Positions 1-8,869 of a DNA stretch of 40,097 nucleotides are shown here, one piece after another (position 1 is the stretch's first letter; the number at the start of each line of letters is the position of its first letter). The DNA comes from Pilasporangium apinafurcum. Taxonomy: Eukaryota; Oomycota; Peronosporomycetes; Pythiales; Pythiaceae. The notes beneath the pieces were generated by a model. It was not told the origin of the DNA. It did no database searches and saw nothing but the letters and a program-made list of their open reading frames with translations. Where the stretch lies: assembly GCA_001600495.1 (NCBI GenBank), contig BCKE01000016.1, forward strand, positions 264,474 to 304,570. Reading direction: 5' to 3'. The position numbers and the translations under genes are program-made.

Positions 1-399
1 TCTACTGCTCAACGAACTGCAAACAAGTTTGACAACACCAAGGAGTCATTAAATCCAAACGCGGACAACCGTTCGTATACGGAAATGGCCAAAGATAAGG
101 TAGGTGCAAAGACACAGGAGTTGTCGGACAATGTTCGAGATACGTATGACTCAGGCGCACAACGTGCTACGAATAATGTCGAAGATTTGAAGCCCAAGAA
201 GCACAAACATAAGCACAAGCATAAGCATAAACATCACCACGACCCATCTCTATCAGAGACTCGAGATCGCTCTGAAAGTCGTGAACCTGAGCGTCCGGAC
301 GATTCTCTCGTGCAGAAAATGGGAGGCAATCTGGAGGGTTTCGACAAAAGAAGCTCTAGTAATACGGAAGAGCCCCAATACGCGCTTGAACACCCGTAA
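1..399 (+). CDS. LEA-like repeat protein, 5' truncated by window edge
   Basis: The reading frame is open from the first base to a TAA stop, giving 132 residues of a protein whose start lies left of the window. Its first residues (STAQRTANKFDNTKESLNPN) match the 42-residue repeat of the genes at 5124, 6601 and 8036, so it is another member of that family. A lysine/histidine alternation follows at 190-243 (KHKHKH type, ending HHHD), then an acidic Ser/Arg/Glu-rich tail. The C-terminus EEPQYALEHP is one version of the terminal E-P-x-Y...P motif shared across this region. The His/Lys tract could bind metal ions or nucleic acid; that is inference. The stop context CCG TAA GTG also resembles a splice donor, so a further exon cannot be excluded. 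Confidence 0.8.
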   Translation, partial: STAQRTANKFDNTKESLNPNADNRSYTEMAKDKVGAKTQELSDNVRDTYDSGAQRATNNVEDLKPKKHKHKHKHKHKHHHDPSLSETRDRSESREPERPDDSLVQKMGGNLEGFDKRSSSNTEEPQYALEHP

Positions 400-1189
400 G
401 TGTAATGGATATACTGACCAGCAAACATGCATTTTTACTCTGAGTAGTTAACTACATATTAAACACAAATATACGTTTTATTGATTGATCTCGTTGAATG
501 TATCCTTCGAGTGTCTTGAACGTTATGATGAGGTTGTTTACTATAGCTGCTGTGATGGACATTATATACCATATCTACAATATATGGTGGACTTTCCGTC
601 CACATTACGAGTCTATACTAGTTTTCATATTTCAACCAATCAGAGGTCATCTTTCAACCTACAAAAATTATCAACGCTGAATCTCGGATTAAGTAGCGCT
701 TTGCTTGGTATAGAAGAAAGACCATAATACAATTCGTGGAAATGACTCGTATGATTGTGGAACCCTCCTAAATCTTACAGTCATCACACATGTGTACTGC
801 CGAGTTGTCGCAGCTGAGACATCATGGAACTGTAAAAGTTTGTCGCTCGTATTTAAAGGCACGTCCATTATTTTTGATAGTGCTTCACGCATATATGCTT
901 TACAAAATCAGCTACTAAATTTAATATTGCAACATATATTCGCGGGTTGGTGGCTACCGACTATACCAGTAACGGGTATGTTCTTGACAGCAGCGTCGCA
1001 AGCAAATTCACTGGACGACTGTCCGCATCTTAATTTGATGGCTGGTAGTTCTGTACCCAAATCCTAACTGCCTGATCGACTTCAATGTGAACGGAAATGC
1101 CTGTTCTGACTCGCACGATTATTGGCTTTGACTTAAGTATTCATGATCATTTTCGATTCGGATCAATAACACTAAAGTCAATATCAAGC
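400..1189. other. intergenic, no supported gene
   Basis: Only short ORFs occur on either strand. The minus ORF at 689-892 begins with a stretch (MREALSKIMDVPLNTSDKL) that looks protein-like, but it is short and unsupported. Bases 1097-1189 are in frame with the gene starting at 1190 and could be an N-terminal extension, which I consider unlikely. Confidence 0.5.
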
Positions 1190-2668
1190 ATGCAAGTCGC
1201 TCGTCGTCTCGTTTCCCTCCAGCGCCAAGCAAGAACCCCGGCAATTAATGCGCTAGAACGCATGAAACCCTCGGCGGTATGTGAATCTTCTAACTACTCA
1301 ACTTCTACTACCAGCCACACCAGCAATGATGCTGGTCAATCTCCAGGGCTTCACTCGATCATGGAAAAAGCTAACCTGGAGGAAAAAGCTCACCGACTCA
1401 AGGCTGAAGCTGAAGATTTGCGCGCCAAAGCTGCTCGATTAAATGCAAAGGCGGACAAGATGGAATACATAGCTACACACAACGATGCATCGATGGCGGA
1501 AGCTCTGAAGGATAAAGCAAGTGATCTCTTCACCGGCGAAGGTCTCGGTGAGAAGGCGGCGGAAAAGGCTAATACGATGAAGAACAAAGTTAGCGATGTA
1601 GCAGACTCAACTCAACAGAAGATGGCAGACAAGGCAAACGAGTGGAAGGAGAAAGGTAGCGACTTTTACGAAATTGCCACTGATCAGGCCACGTTAGGAT
1701 CTATGGAAGACAAAGCGAACAATCTGTTCGGCAACAGCCAATCTGCTTCACAAAAGATGTCGGAAGAAGCAAATCGTTTGAAAGCGAAAGCTGGCAACAT
1801 GTACGATAATGTGACCCAAAAATCAACCATGGATACCATTAAGGACAAAGCAAATGATCTGTTCGGCACCAACCAATCAACCACGCAGAGAATGTCTGAT
1901 AAGGCGGAGGATTTGAAGGCCAAGGGTCGAAATATGTATGATAATGCCACGGAAAAGTCGACACTAGAAACGCTTAAGGATAAGGCGAGCAACTTGTTTC
2001 ATACTGAGTCGCCTGCCGAAGAGATGGGACACAAGGTCGATGAGTGGAAGACCAAAAGGAATCAGATGTATAATTCCGTAAATGAAAAGTCAACTGTCGA
2101 GAAAATCAAGGACAAGGCAAGCGAAATAATTCATGGTAACCAATCGAGTGCACAAAAGATGGCCGACCAAGCGGATCGGTGGAAGGATAAGACCAGTAAA
2201 ATGTACGACGTTGCTACGGAGAAATCGACGTTAGAAACTATGAAGGACAAAGTCAGTGATCTTTTTAGCAGCAACGAATCCAATGCACAGAAGATGGCCA
2301 ACAAAGCGGATCAGTTGAAAGACAAGGGTAGTAGAATGTACGACGTTGCAACCGAGAAATCGACCATGGAGAGTATCAAAGATAAGGTGAGTGACCTCTT
2401 CACCAGCGATCAGTCAAACGCTCAAAAGATAGCGGATAAGGCAGATGAACTCAAAGCCAAGGCAAAGAAGATCGCTGATATCGCAGCAGAAAAATCGACC
2501 GTGGAGACGGTTAAAGAGAAGGCAAGCAACTTGTTTAGTAGTAACAAATCTAATGCGCAGAAGATGGCCGATGAAGCCGACCGATTGAAGGATAAGGCAC
2601 AAAGAATGGCAAACATCGCCACTGACAAGTCGACGACGGACAAGATGAAAGATCGAATGAATTTCTAG
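1190..2668 (+). CDS. mitochondrially targeted LEA-like repeat protein (492 aa)
   Basis: I chose the ATG at 1190 over an in-frame ATG at 1097 because it gives MQVARRLVSLQRQARTPA, closely matching MQAARRIAMISRQVRAPA of the next gene. This is a classic Arg-rich, acid-free mitochondrial presequence, and both proteins have an aromatic-Ser-Thr segment (NYSTSTT / AFSTSTQ) about 40 residues in, where processing would be expected. A coiled, Ala/Lys/Glu-rich region follows, then eight 45-residue repeats (seven full, the last truncated) of the form QKMADKADxLKxK...MYDxATEKSTxExxKDKxSDLFxSNxSNA. Such 11-mer-type repeats are typical of group 3 LEA proteins, which are disordered in water and become helical on drying. 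Matrix location and membrane or enzyme protection are inferred. It ends in MNF and lacks the terminal proline motif. Confidence 0.85.
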   Translation: MQVARRLVSLQRQARTPAINALERMKPSAVCESSNYSTSTTSHTSNDAGQSPGLHSIMEKANLEEKAHRLKAEAEDLRAKAARLNAKADKMEYIATHNDASMAEALKDKASDLFTGEGLGEKAAEKANTMKNKVSDVADSTQQKMADKANEWKEKGSDFYEIATDQATLGSMEDKANNLFGNSQSASQKMSEEANRLKAKAGNMYDNVTQKSTMDTIKDKANDLFGTNQSTTQRMSDKAEDLKAKGRNMYDNATEKSTLETLKDKASNLFHTESPAEEMGHKVDEWKTKRNQMYNSVNEKSTVEKIKDKASEIIHGNQSSAQKMADQADRWKDKTSKMYDVATEKSTLETMKDKVSDLFSSNESNAQKMANKADQLKDKGSRMYDVATEKSTMESIKDKVSDLFTSDQSNAQKIADKADELKAKAKKIADIAAEKSTVETVKEKASNLFSSNKSNAQKMADEADRLKDKAQRMANIATDKSTTDKMKDRMNF

Positions 2669-3238
2669 AAAACGAGGCCGCTTTTGACCAAAAAGATGAT
2701 TTAGACTAAAGCACCCCAAAGCTGTCGATGCACGTGATAGCAGAATAACTTTAAATGTTTTATAACTAACATGAGCATTGCGTTTTCATTTTAGGAACGA
2801 GGAAGAAATTCCATCCGTACCATTTATTATTTGCACATGTTCTTCTGCATTGATATGCAACTTTAGAGTGCATTTACGAGTATGGATGCACAATGAGTCT
2901 AGCAGGTTTTCTCAATATGATAACAGCTTCATCAAACTTCCATTGCTGATAATGCTTATTGACAAAATTTGTGACTTTATGGTGAACCCATTTCGGCGTT
3001 AAGCCGCGTCGCATTTATGTCACAGTTGGGAGGCGTGAGTCTAAGCACATTAAGGAGGCAGAACATGTTAATGGCTGCCACGCTGGTGGGTGCTTAACCG
3101 TAGGCTACTTTGAGACAAAGTAGTTCGATCTGCGACGTGTGAATCAAGATAACCACATCATCGCGAAATCACTGCACAAGTTTTGGTCCACCCATAGGTT
3201 TATTTTCAATTTTTCCAACTTCAGGAAAGGTGTTCACA
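2669..3238. other. intergenic between the two mitochondrial LEA-like genes
   Basis: No supported gene. Short plus ORFs at 2778-3002 and 3139-3372 have non-coding composition; the second overlaps the next gene in another frame. The sequence tttATTTTCAATTTTTCC near 3200 is a weak match to the core promoter seen upstream of other array genes. Confidence 0.5.
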
Positions 3239-4369
3239 ATGCAAGCCGCTCGCCGTATTGCGATGATCTCTCGCCAAGTGAGGGCGCCCGCGAGAGATCA
3301 CATGAAGACTCGTGTTATTGGCCAAGAGTCTGGAGCGTTCTCAACATCGACACAGAACCATTCCAGGACTGATCAATCTGCCAACTCTACTATCCATTCG
3401 ATGATGGACAAGACTGAAAAAAAAGCAAAAGAAGGCTTAGAAAATGCTTCATCCGAAGCCAAGTCGACTAAAGAAGCGGCCAACTCCACTTTCCAAACCA
3501 TCAAAGACAAGGCAAATGAAATTTATGAAAAAGTGACACCAGATGAGTCCACAATACAAGAAATGAAAGGAAAAGCGCGCGAGATGGCGACCAAAGCGGA
3601 TGATACGGTTAAAAAAGTAGTTGGTACCGCACCATCTGAAGCTGTTTCAAAGAGCAGCACTGTTCAAGCCGTGAAAAACAAGGCAAACGAGATGCAAGAG
3701 AACGTTGCTGCTCGTAGTGAGGCTATTAAAGAAGAAATGAAAACCAAGGCGAACGAGATGCGTGAAAATGCTGCTGTTGGCGGAGAGGCAGTCAAGAAAT
3801 CAATGAAGAATAAGGCGAACGAGATGCGTGAGAACGTTGCAGTCCGTAGTGAATCAGTGAAGGATGACTTGAAGAACAAGGCAAAGGACGTGCGGGAGAA
3901 CGCAAATGCTGGCGGTGAGGCTATAAAGGAAGGAATCAAAGACAAGGCGAACGAGATGCGAGAGAACGTTGCCGCTCGTGGTGAGTCGATGAAGGAAAAC
4001 ATAAAGCACAAGACTCGCAGTGTGGTTGACAAGTCGCGCAGCAAAGCAAAGGAAGCATTGGATTTAACGTTTTCCAACCAGAGCGCAAAGAGCTCCACGG
4101 TGCATTCGTTGAAGGATAAAGACGTTTTCGGTACACCATTGTCTGAGGCTGCTTCGAATGATCCATCTATCCACTCGATGAAGGAAAAAGCAAACGAAAC
4201 GTTTGGCAACAATGACACATTCAAAGCAGATCATGGATCGATTATTGAAACAATGAAGGAGAAGGCGCGAGAACTGTTTAATAACACTAGCGCACCTACG
4301 GCGCAGAAACTTGCCGATGAAGCGCAGGCTATGAAAGCGAAGCAAGACAAGAAGGAAAAGAATGAATGA
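3239..4369 (+). CDS. mitochondrially targeted LEA-like protein with 22-residue repeats (376 aa)
   Basis: The ATG at 3239 gives MQAARRIAMISRQVRAPA, a presequence homologous to that of the preceding gene. A further in-frame codon upstream is GTG and is not used here. After the AFSTSTQ segment come helical Lys/Glu/Ala blocks, each opening with a [ST]xIHSM or SxxQxxK segment. The centre holds five 22-residue repeats (two 11-mers each) of the type KANEMRENVAVRSExxKxxxKN. Alternate copies carry R-x-E and G-G-E (VAARSE, AVGGE, VAVRSE, NAGGE, VAARGE), so the duplicated unit was probably 44 residues. The tail contains NETFGNNDT and ARELFNNTSA, versions of the shared KDKAN...FG module. Length, composition and 11-mer periodicity fit LEA_4/group 3 LEA. 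The tandem placement suggests an old duplication followed by repeat divergence. Confidence 0.85.
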   Translation: MQAARRIAMISRQVRAPARDHMKTRVIGQESGAFSTSTQNHSRTDQSANSTIHSMMDKTEKKAKEGLENASSEAKSTKEAANSTFQTIKDKANEIYEKVTPDESTIQEMKGKAREMATKADDTVKKVVGTAPSEAVSKSSTVQAVKNKANEMQENVAARSEAIKEEMKTKANEMRENAAVGGEAVKKSMKNKANEMRENVAVRSESVKDDLKNKAKDVRENANAGGEAIKEGIKDKANEMRENVAARGESMKENIKHKTRSVVDKSRSKAKEALDLTFSNQSAKSSTVHSLKDKDVFGTPLSEAASNDPSIHSMKEKANETFGNNDTFKADHGSIIETMKEKARELFNNTSAPTAQKLADEAQAMKAKQDKKEKNE

Positions 4370-5123
4370 GCATTAGGTAGAGTTTGTCTAACTTGAATAT
4401 ATATATATGCGTATCTGTATACGAGGATAAACTTGCATCGATAAATAAGCCTTCTAAAACTCACAACCTTTGCATCGTTGAATCAACTTACTACCTCTAA
4501 AAGAGAAAGATTTATTCTACTACAGTGATAGGGTCATAGACAAACATTGGAATGCTATTGTCATGTATCACAGGATATACATATATAATAGAACAAATAC
4601 TTGCTGTTCGTTGGTGTTCTACGAATCCTTCGAACGATTCTGCGTGTGTCTGGTCATTCAAGACACTTTTGTATCCAAGTCGACTATGTAACCACCCCAC
4701 ACCTTTAATAAGTTATATAATATATGATAGGGTGATAATGGCTTCAACTTGGGCTGTCACTGGCGTGCTTGATCATTGTGTGTCACTCTTCTGTTTACTA
4801 GTCAGATCACTTGGAAAGATGGTTGTTCTATAAGATGAGGGATGCCACGGTTGAGATCATCAACGGTCTTATCAATTGGTCCAGCAGATCAATAGTGTCG
4901 TTGTGTTGGTCCTGTACATTTAACTTGATGGCTTACATTCAATTGAGACTAACGGTCACATCACCCATTATCTATAACGAAGAGTAAAAAGAGACTGAGA
5001 GTGCATGCATTCTGTTTCGAGCTCTCTGCTTCGCCATTTCTCTGGTTGTCATTTTCAAATTTGACATCGACAAGCAACAAGTATCAACAAGTGAACGAAC
5101 AAAANCAAACAACCTCAAGAACA
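4370..5123. other. intergenic and 5' leader of the gene at 5124
   Basis: No supported gene. It contains an AT-rich stretch (4395-4445), the initiator-type promoter at 5049-5063 and a 60-nt leader. One ambiguous base (n) lies at 5105, inside the leader that is duplicated at 6582. Confidence 0.5.
5049..5063 (+). promoter_or_regulatory. oomycete-type core promoter (initiator + flanking element)
   Basis: TCATTTTCAAATTTG lies 61 nt before the ATG at 5124. It matches the published oomycete consensus GCTCATTYYNCAWTTT with one internal mismatch. The left edge of the 596-bp duplication coincides with its first base. Confidence 0.7.
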
Positions 5124-5644
5124 ATGGCGTCTAACAACGATAAATCCATGCTCGACTCCATGAAGGACAAGGTGAACGATTTGCTCGGGAACAACGAAAC
5201 CACGGCTCAGAAGACAGCGAACAAGTTTGACCATGCGAAGGACAAGGCAGACCCGAACAAGGATACGCGATCGATCACCGATAAAGTGAAGGATAAGGCC
5301 AATGAGATGTTCGGAACTGAAGAGAGCACAGCCCAGAAGACGGCAAACAAGGTTGATCATGCAAAGGATCGTGCGAATCCAAATAAGGATACGCGCTCGA
5401 ACACGGAAGTGGTAAAGGATAAGGCCAATGATATTTTTGGCACGGAAGAGTCAACGGCTCAAAAGACGGCCCACAAGGTTGATCATGCAAAGGATCGTGC
5501 GAATCCCAACAAGGATACGCGCTCGAACACGGAAGTGGTAAAGGATAAGGCAAATGATTTGGCAAACCGTGCGGATCGCAAGACGCAGGAAATGTTTGGT
5601 ACCGATCAGGCTCACAATCGTCACCCAGAGTATGTTGAACGACC
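5049..5644 (+). repeat. 596-bp direct duplication, copy A
   Basis: Identical by eye to 6526-7121 except for the ambiguous base at 5105. It runs from the first base of the initiator motif through the last sense codon's second base. Sequence on both sides is unrelated between the copies. Recent duplication, gene conversion or an assembly duplication would each explain it. Confidence 0.9.
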
Positions 5645-5648
5645 ATAG
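5124..5648 (+). CDS. LEA-like 42-residue repeat protein, copy A (174 aa)
   Basis: The start is MASNNDKSMLDSMKDKV; the frame is open upstream to 5001, but that part is leader and contains the n. Three 42-residue repeats and a truncated fourth follow the plan TExVKDKANxMFGTEESTAQKTANKVDHAKDRANPNKDTRS. The second and third units are nearly identical at DNA level, showing recent unit duplication. No signal peptide, membrane segment or Cys is visible, so a cytosolic or nuclear disordered protein is likely. The C-terminus HPEYVERP is a version of the shared terminal P-x-Y...P motif. The protein is identical to that at 6601, but here the stop is TAG after a CCA proline codon, while the other copy has CCG TAA. 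Family: LEA-like by repeat character; I cannot name a specific orthologue. Confidence 0.88.
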   Translation: MASNNDKSMLDSMKDKVNDLLGNNETTAQKTANKFDHAKDKADPNKDTRSITDKVKDKANEMFGTEESTAQKTANKVDHAKDRANPNKDTRSNTEVVKDKANDIFGTEESTAQKTAHKVDHAKDRANPNKDTRSNTEVVKDKANDLANRADRKTQEMFGTDQAHNRHPEYVERP

Positions 5649-5834
5649 GTGAAGAACGAATTTTACCGACCAATTCGACGCATTGGGCGTTGGACTTGGT
5701 AGTGTCGTAGCTAGGTATGTTGCTGCTGTAGTGCATTTCGGTTTAGCTACTGCATAAACGTTATATAAACTTTGATGTACTTGCTTTTCTTGATTTTTTA
5801 TTATTTTTTCGTCAAAATTTAAAACTTTAAAATC

Positions 5835-6167
5835 ATGTTTGTATTCTGCGAAGATGCGCATACTCCTTTCATAGTCAATGAATGTGACACTATTCGGATT
5901 AGTGCGACGTTACAAAGGTGTGTTGTACAAACAGTAGGAGCAATTGCGAGAACTTGCGCTAACGCTTCGCGCGTTTCACTGCTCGAAATCCTGACTTTGT
6001 TATGTACTCGAAGTGGTAGGCTAAATTTCAAACTATTGTCTATGAGGTTAAACTTGCCCAGCGCCACCTTTGGATTCAAGGAAACAGCTGGATCTATGTG
6101 GTGTGTTACAAAGATCGAACGGCATGTGAAAGAAATGGATGTGAGGTTGGAACATTGGAGAACATAA
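5835..6167 (+). CDS. hypothetical small ORF, possibly a gene relic
   Basis: An ATG-started frame of 110 residues between the duplicated LEA-like genes. It contains SATLQRCVVQTVGAIA, which resembles SATINRAFSLLNVATS in the minus ORF ending at 9097 and QQAVIHVVGAIS in the minus frame at 21096-21386. This recurring helical segment is the only reason to list it. Cys-rich composition, an overlapping minus-strand ORF of similar length and no clear promoter argue against a functional gene. It may be a fragment of a dispersed family. Confidence 0.25.
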   Translation: MFVFCEDAHTPFIVNECDTIRISATLQRCVVQTVGAIARTCANASRVSLLEILTLLCTRSGRLNFKLLSMRLNLPSATFGFKETAGSMWCVTKIERHVKEMDVRLEHWRT

Positions 6168-6525
6168 AACCAACGGTACATTTCGACTCTTGCGAAGCCA
6201 CAGGAAGAGGCAATGCAAATACGATGGGTGCTTTTTTAATATATTTTTCCTTTTCTTCCTTTTATTGACCCGTCACTTGCTTTCGTGGACGAACATGCAA
6301 CCGTTATCGGTTATTGTAGGGTGCCATTGAATCAAAGATGGCTTCTATCACCTTAGACAAAGTCAAACATCCGTCAACACCACAAATCGAAATTTTTGAG
6401 ACACAGGAGTCAGAATTAATAGCTGCATTTTAGACCGTATTAGGGTTCTAATTCGTCGGAATCTTTGTTCATGTTGAAGTGCGGATAATATCTTTCAGCA
6501 CATTTCATGGTCTTCCCAAGCTTCC

Positions 6526-6540
6526 TCATTTTCAAATTTG
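6526..6540 (+). promoter_or_regulatory. oomycete-type core promoter, second copy
   Basis: TCATTTTCAAATTTG, identical to 5049-5063, 61 nt before the ATG at 6601. Bases further upstream differ from the first copy, so the two genes may differ in regulation. Confidence 0.7.
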
Positions 6541-7121
6541 ACATCGACAAGCAACAAGTATCAACAAGTGAACGAACAAAAACAAACAACCTCAAGAACA
6601 ATGGCGTCTAACAACGATAAATCCATGCTCGACTCCATGAAGGACAAGGTGAACGATTTGCTCGGGAACAACGAAACCACGGCTCAGAAGACAGCGAACA
6701 AGTTTGACCATGCGAAGGACAAGGCAGACCCGAACAAGGATACGCGATCGATCACCGATAAAGTGAAGGATAAGGCCAATGAGATGTTCGGAACTGAAGA
6801 GAGCACAGCCCAGAAGACGGCAAACAAGGTTGATCATGCAAAGGATCGTGCGAATCCAAATAAGGATACGCGCTCGAACACGGAAGTGGTAAAGGATAAG
6901 GCCAATGATATTTTTGGCACGGAAGAGTCAACGGCTCAAAAGACGGCCCACAAGGTTGATCATGCAAAGGATCGTGCGAATCCCAACAAGGATACGCGCT
7001 CGAACACGGAAGTGGTAAAGGATAAGGCAAATGATTTGGCAAACCGTGCGGATCGCAAGACGCAGGAAATGTTTGGTACCGATCAGGCTCACAATCGTCA
7101 CCCAGAGTATGTTGAACGACC
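6526..7121 (+). repeat. 596-bp direct duplication, copy B
   Basis: Counterpart of 5049-5644, offset 1477 bp. Divergence resumes exactly inside the codon before the stop (CCG TAA here, CCA TAG in copy A). Confidence 0.9.
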
Positions 7122-7125
7122 GTAA
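6601..7125 (+). CDS. LEA-like 42-residue repeat protein, copy B (174 aa)
   Basis: Encodes the same 174 residues as the gene at 5124: start MASNNDKSML, three full 42-residue repeats plus a partial one, and the C-terminus HPEYVERP. Its 3' flank CCGTAAGTGTA resembles the end of the first gene in the window (CCGTAAGTGTAATGG), so copy B keeps a family-like 3' end while copy A has a different one. That asymmetry suggests copy B is nearer to the ancestral arrangement, or that copy A received the coding part by conversion. Expected role as for copy A: a disordered, highly charged protectant-type protein. No targeting sequence is seen. Confidence 0.88.
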   Translation: MASNNDKSMLDSMKDKVNDLLGNNETTAQKTANKFDHAKDKADPNKDTRSITDKVKDKANEMFGTEESTAQKTANKVDHAKDRANPNKDTRSNTEVVKDKANDIFGTEESTAQKTAHKVDHAKDRANPNKDTRSNTEVVKDKANDLANRADRKTQEMFGTDQAHNRHPEYVERP

Positions 7126-8035
7126 GTGTATGCTCAAGTATGCTGACTCTGTTTACGTCTACATAGTTTAGACTAGCCAATTGAAGGGTAGATCATTTTC
7201 TGCATACAGATGGATACCATCAAAATTGAATCTTGCGTTTTATATCGTTGCTTTCAATTTTTATCGGTGAATCACCGACATCGTTGCTCTATGAACCCGC
7301 CAAGGTAGTGGTACTGTAGAAAAATAGAGTACTATGCATTGTTTGGTTGTTCTATGGTAGTTTGAAGCCAATTGTTGTTTTCATTTGTCGCGTGCACTCT
7401 ACTGTAATCACACTAATAATTAAACGGCCACAATCTGCTTCTTTATTTCGCAGACAAAACAACATAATATTTGTATCTGAATCATGACGTCGCTGACATA
7501 CTAGTTTTGCATATGTAAAGAAACGATCGTGTACAAGTACGGTCTTTTGCGTGTGTATATACTGCATGTAAGCTTTTCTCAATTTATACCGTGGCTGTGA
7601 GCAATGTGGGTATGTTACTATCTGAGGATGTGCACTTGATCAGTTCCTCGTTCTTTGAAAAACAAACACTGCTGTTTCAGTGTATCAACATTACAAAGCC
7701 ATCACATTAACCCATTTCTTCATTCCATTTTGACTTGCCTATGTTTTGCATTAAGTGTTGATGGCTGGCTACAAGTATACCGAGTCTAACTGTCGTGAGA
7801 CCCGGCAAGTTGAAGTTGGTTTGATGGATTCCAGTGTTAGTTGATTCAAGTTCCAACTGTCAGAATACACCAGTTACGCTGAATCGCATATGCAACTGAC
7901 CCTGAGAAAAGCAACAACCTTCAAGTTCAACTTGACCGACGGCTGGTTTGGGTCGCCCATACGCTCATTTTCCATTTTGATCACCAAATCAGCGATATTA
8001 CTTTTCCGACGCTAACCACAGACAAAGAAGCAGCC
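7126..8035. other. intergenic, no supported gene
   Basis: AT-rich 3' flank, then unstructured sequence up to the strong core promoter at 7963. The minus ORF at 7352-7582 has no recognisable protein features. Confidence 0.5.
7963..7979 (+). promoter_or_regulatory. oomycete-type core promoter, perfect consensus match
   Basis: GCTCATTTTCCATTTTG matches GCTCATTYYNCAWTTT at every position and sits 57 nt before the ATG at 8036. This is the best promoter match in the window. Confidence 0.8.
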
Positions 8036-8869
8036 ATGTCCGACAACAGCAACAACAACAATACCTCGATCATCGACAATATCAAGGATAAGGTGAACAA
8101 TATGTTTGGTACAAATGAATCCACGGCACAACAATCGGCACACAAATTTGATCGGGCCAAGGACGAAGCCAACCCCAACAAAGACACGCGTTCCACCGTC
8201 GAGGTCATCAAGGACAAAGTGAACAACATGCTCGGCACCAACGAAAGCACGGAACAAAAAACTAGCAACAAGGTTGATCATGCAAAAGATCAAATCAATC
8301 ATAACAAGGACACCCGTCCGACTGTCGAAGTGATTAAGGACAAGGTGAGCAATATGTTTGGTACCAATGACAGCTCCGCGCAAAAGGCAGCCAACAAAGT
8401 CGACCATACCAAGGATGAAATGAACCCGAACAAGGACACCCGATCGACGGGTGATAAGGTCAAGGATAAAGCCAACAGCGTTTTTGGTACTGAAGAGTCA
8501 ACAGCTCAGGTGGCTGCGAATAAGTTTGATCACGCGAAAGACCAGATGAACCCAAAGAAGGACACGCGATCGAATACTGAAGTATTGAAGGACAAGACCG
8601 ACGACTTTGGTAATAAAGTCCATGACAAGTCTAAAGACGTATTCGGGGCTGATTCTTCCAATAGTGAACACCGCTCCTCCACGCGTGAGCCAGAGCACTC
8701 TCATGGTAACCCGTGGGAAGAGGTTGCTTTAGCTGGAGATACTGCTGCAAAGAAGTTGTTTGGAGAAGAAACAGTCGAGAAAAATCGTCATATCCCAACG
8801 CACAGCAATGACAAGCATGTTGCTTTCGACTCAAGCCAGGAACCTCATTACGGTGAAGCCAGACCTTAA
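8036..8869 (+). CDS. LEA-like 42-residue repeat protein (277 aa)
   Basis: Starts MSDNSNNNNTSIIDNIKDKV. Four 42-residue repeats of the form TVEVIKDKVNNMFGTNESTAQ...NPNKDTRS are homologous to those of 5124/6601 but more diverged from each other. A fifth, degenerate unit (VLKDKTDDFGNKVHDKSKD VFG) leads to a unique tail. The tail carries one more module copy (AAKKLFGEETVEKN) and ends SSQEPHYGEARP, a clear version of the shared E-P-x-Y...P terminus. No signal or membrane segment is present. It is hydrophilic, rich in Lys, Asp, Asn and Thr, with the helix-forming periodicity of LEA proteins. Placed next to the 5124/6601 pair it looks like an older paralogue. Precise biochemical role unknown; protein or membrane stabilisation under water loss is inferred. 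Confidence 0.88.
   Translation: MSDNSNNNNTSIIDNIKDKVNNMFGTNESTAQQSAHKFDRAKDEANPNKDTRSTVEVIKDKVNNMLGTNESTEQKTSNKVDHAKDQINHNKDTRPTVEVIKDKVSNMFGTNDSSAQKAANKVDHTKDEMNPNKDTRSTGDKVKDKANSVFGTEESTAQVAANKFDHAKDQMNPKKDTRSNTEVLKDKTDDFGNKVHDKSKDVFGADSSNSEHRSSTREPEHSHGNPWEEVALAGDTAAKKLFGEETVEKNRHIPTHSNDKHVAFDSSQEPHYGEARP

Larger units (their letters stand above)
5649..6600. other. spacer between the two identical genes
   Basis: Holds a possible small ORF (5835-6167, listed separately), otherwise AT-rich sequence, and the second initiator motif at 6526. Confidence 0.5.

Noticed and set aside
485-1067. Short ORFs in the 400-1189 spacer
   Set aside because: Overlapping frames on both strands without a promoter, repeat module or homology to other products in the window.
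3664-4224. Long minus-strand ORF (186 aa) opposite the 22-residue repeat gene
   Set aside because: It is the antisense of a repetitive Lys/Glu/Ala-rich coding region; its Phe/Ser/Leu-rich product is the expected mirror of that composition. Similar mirrors at 1684-1992, 2414-2719, 5275-5736, 8012-8407 and 26957-27418 were dropped for the same reason.
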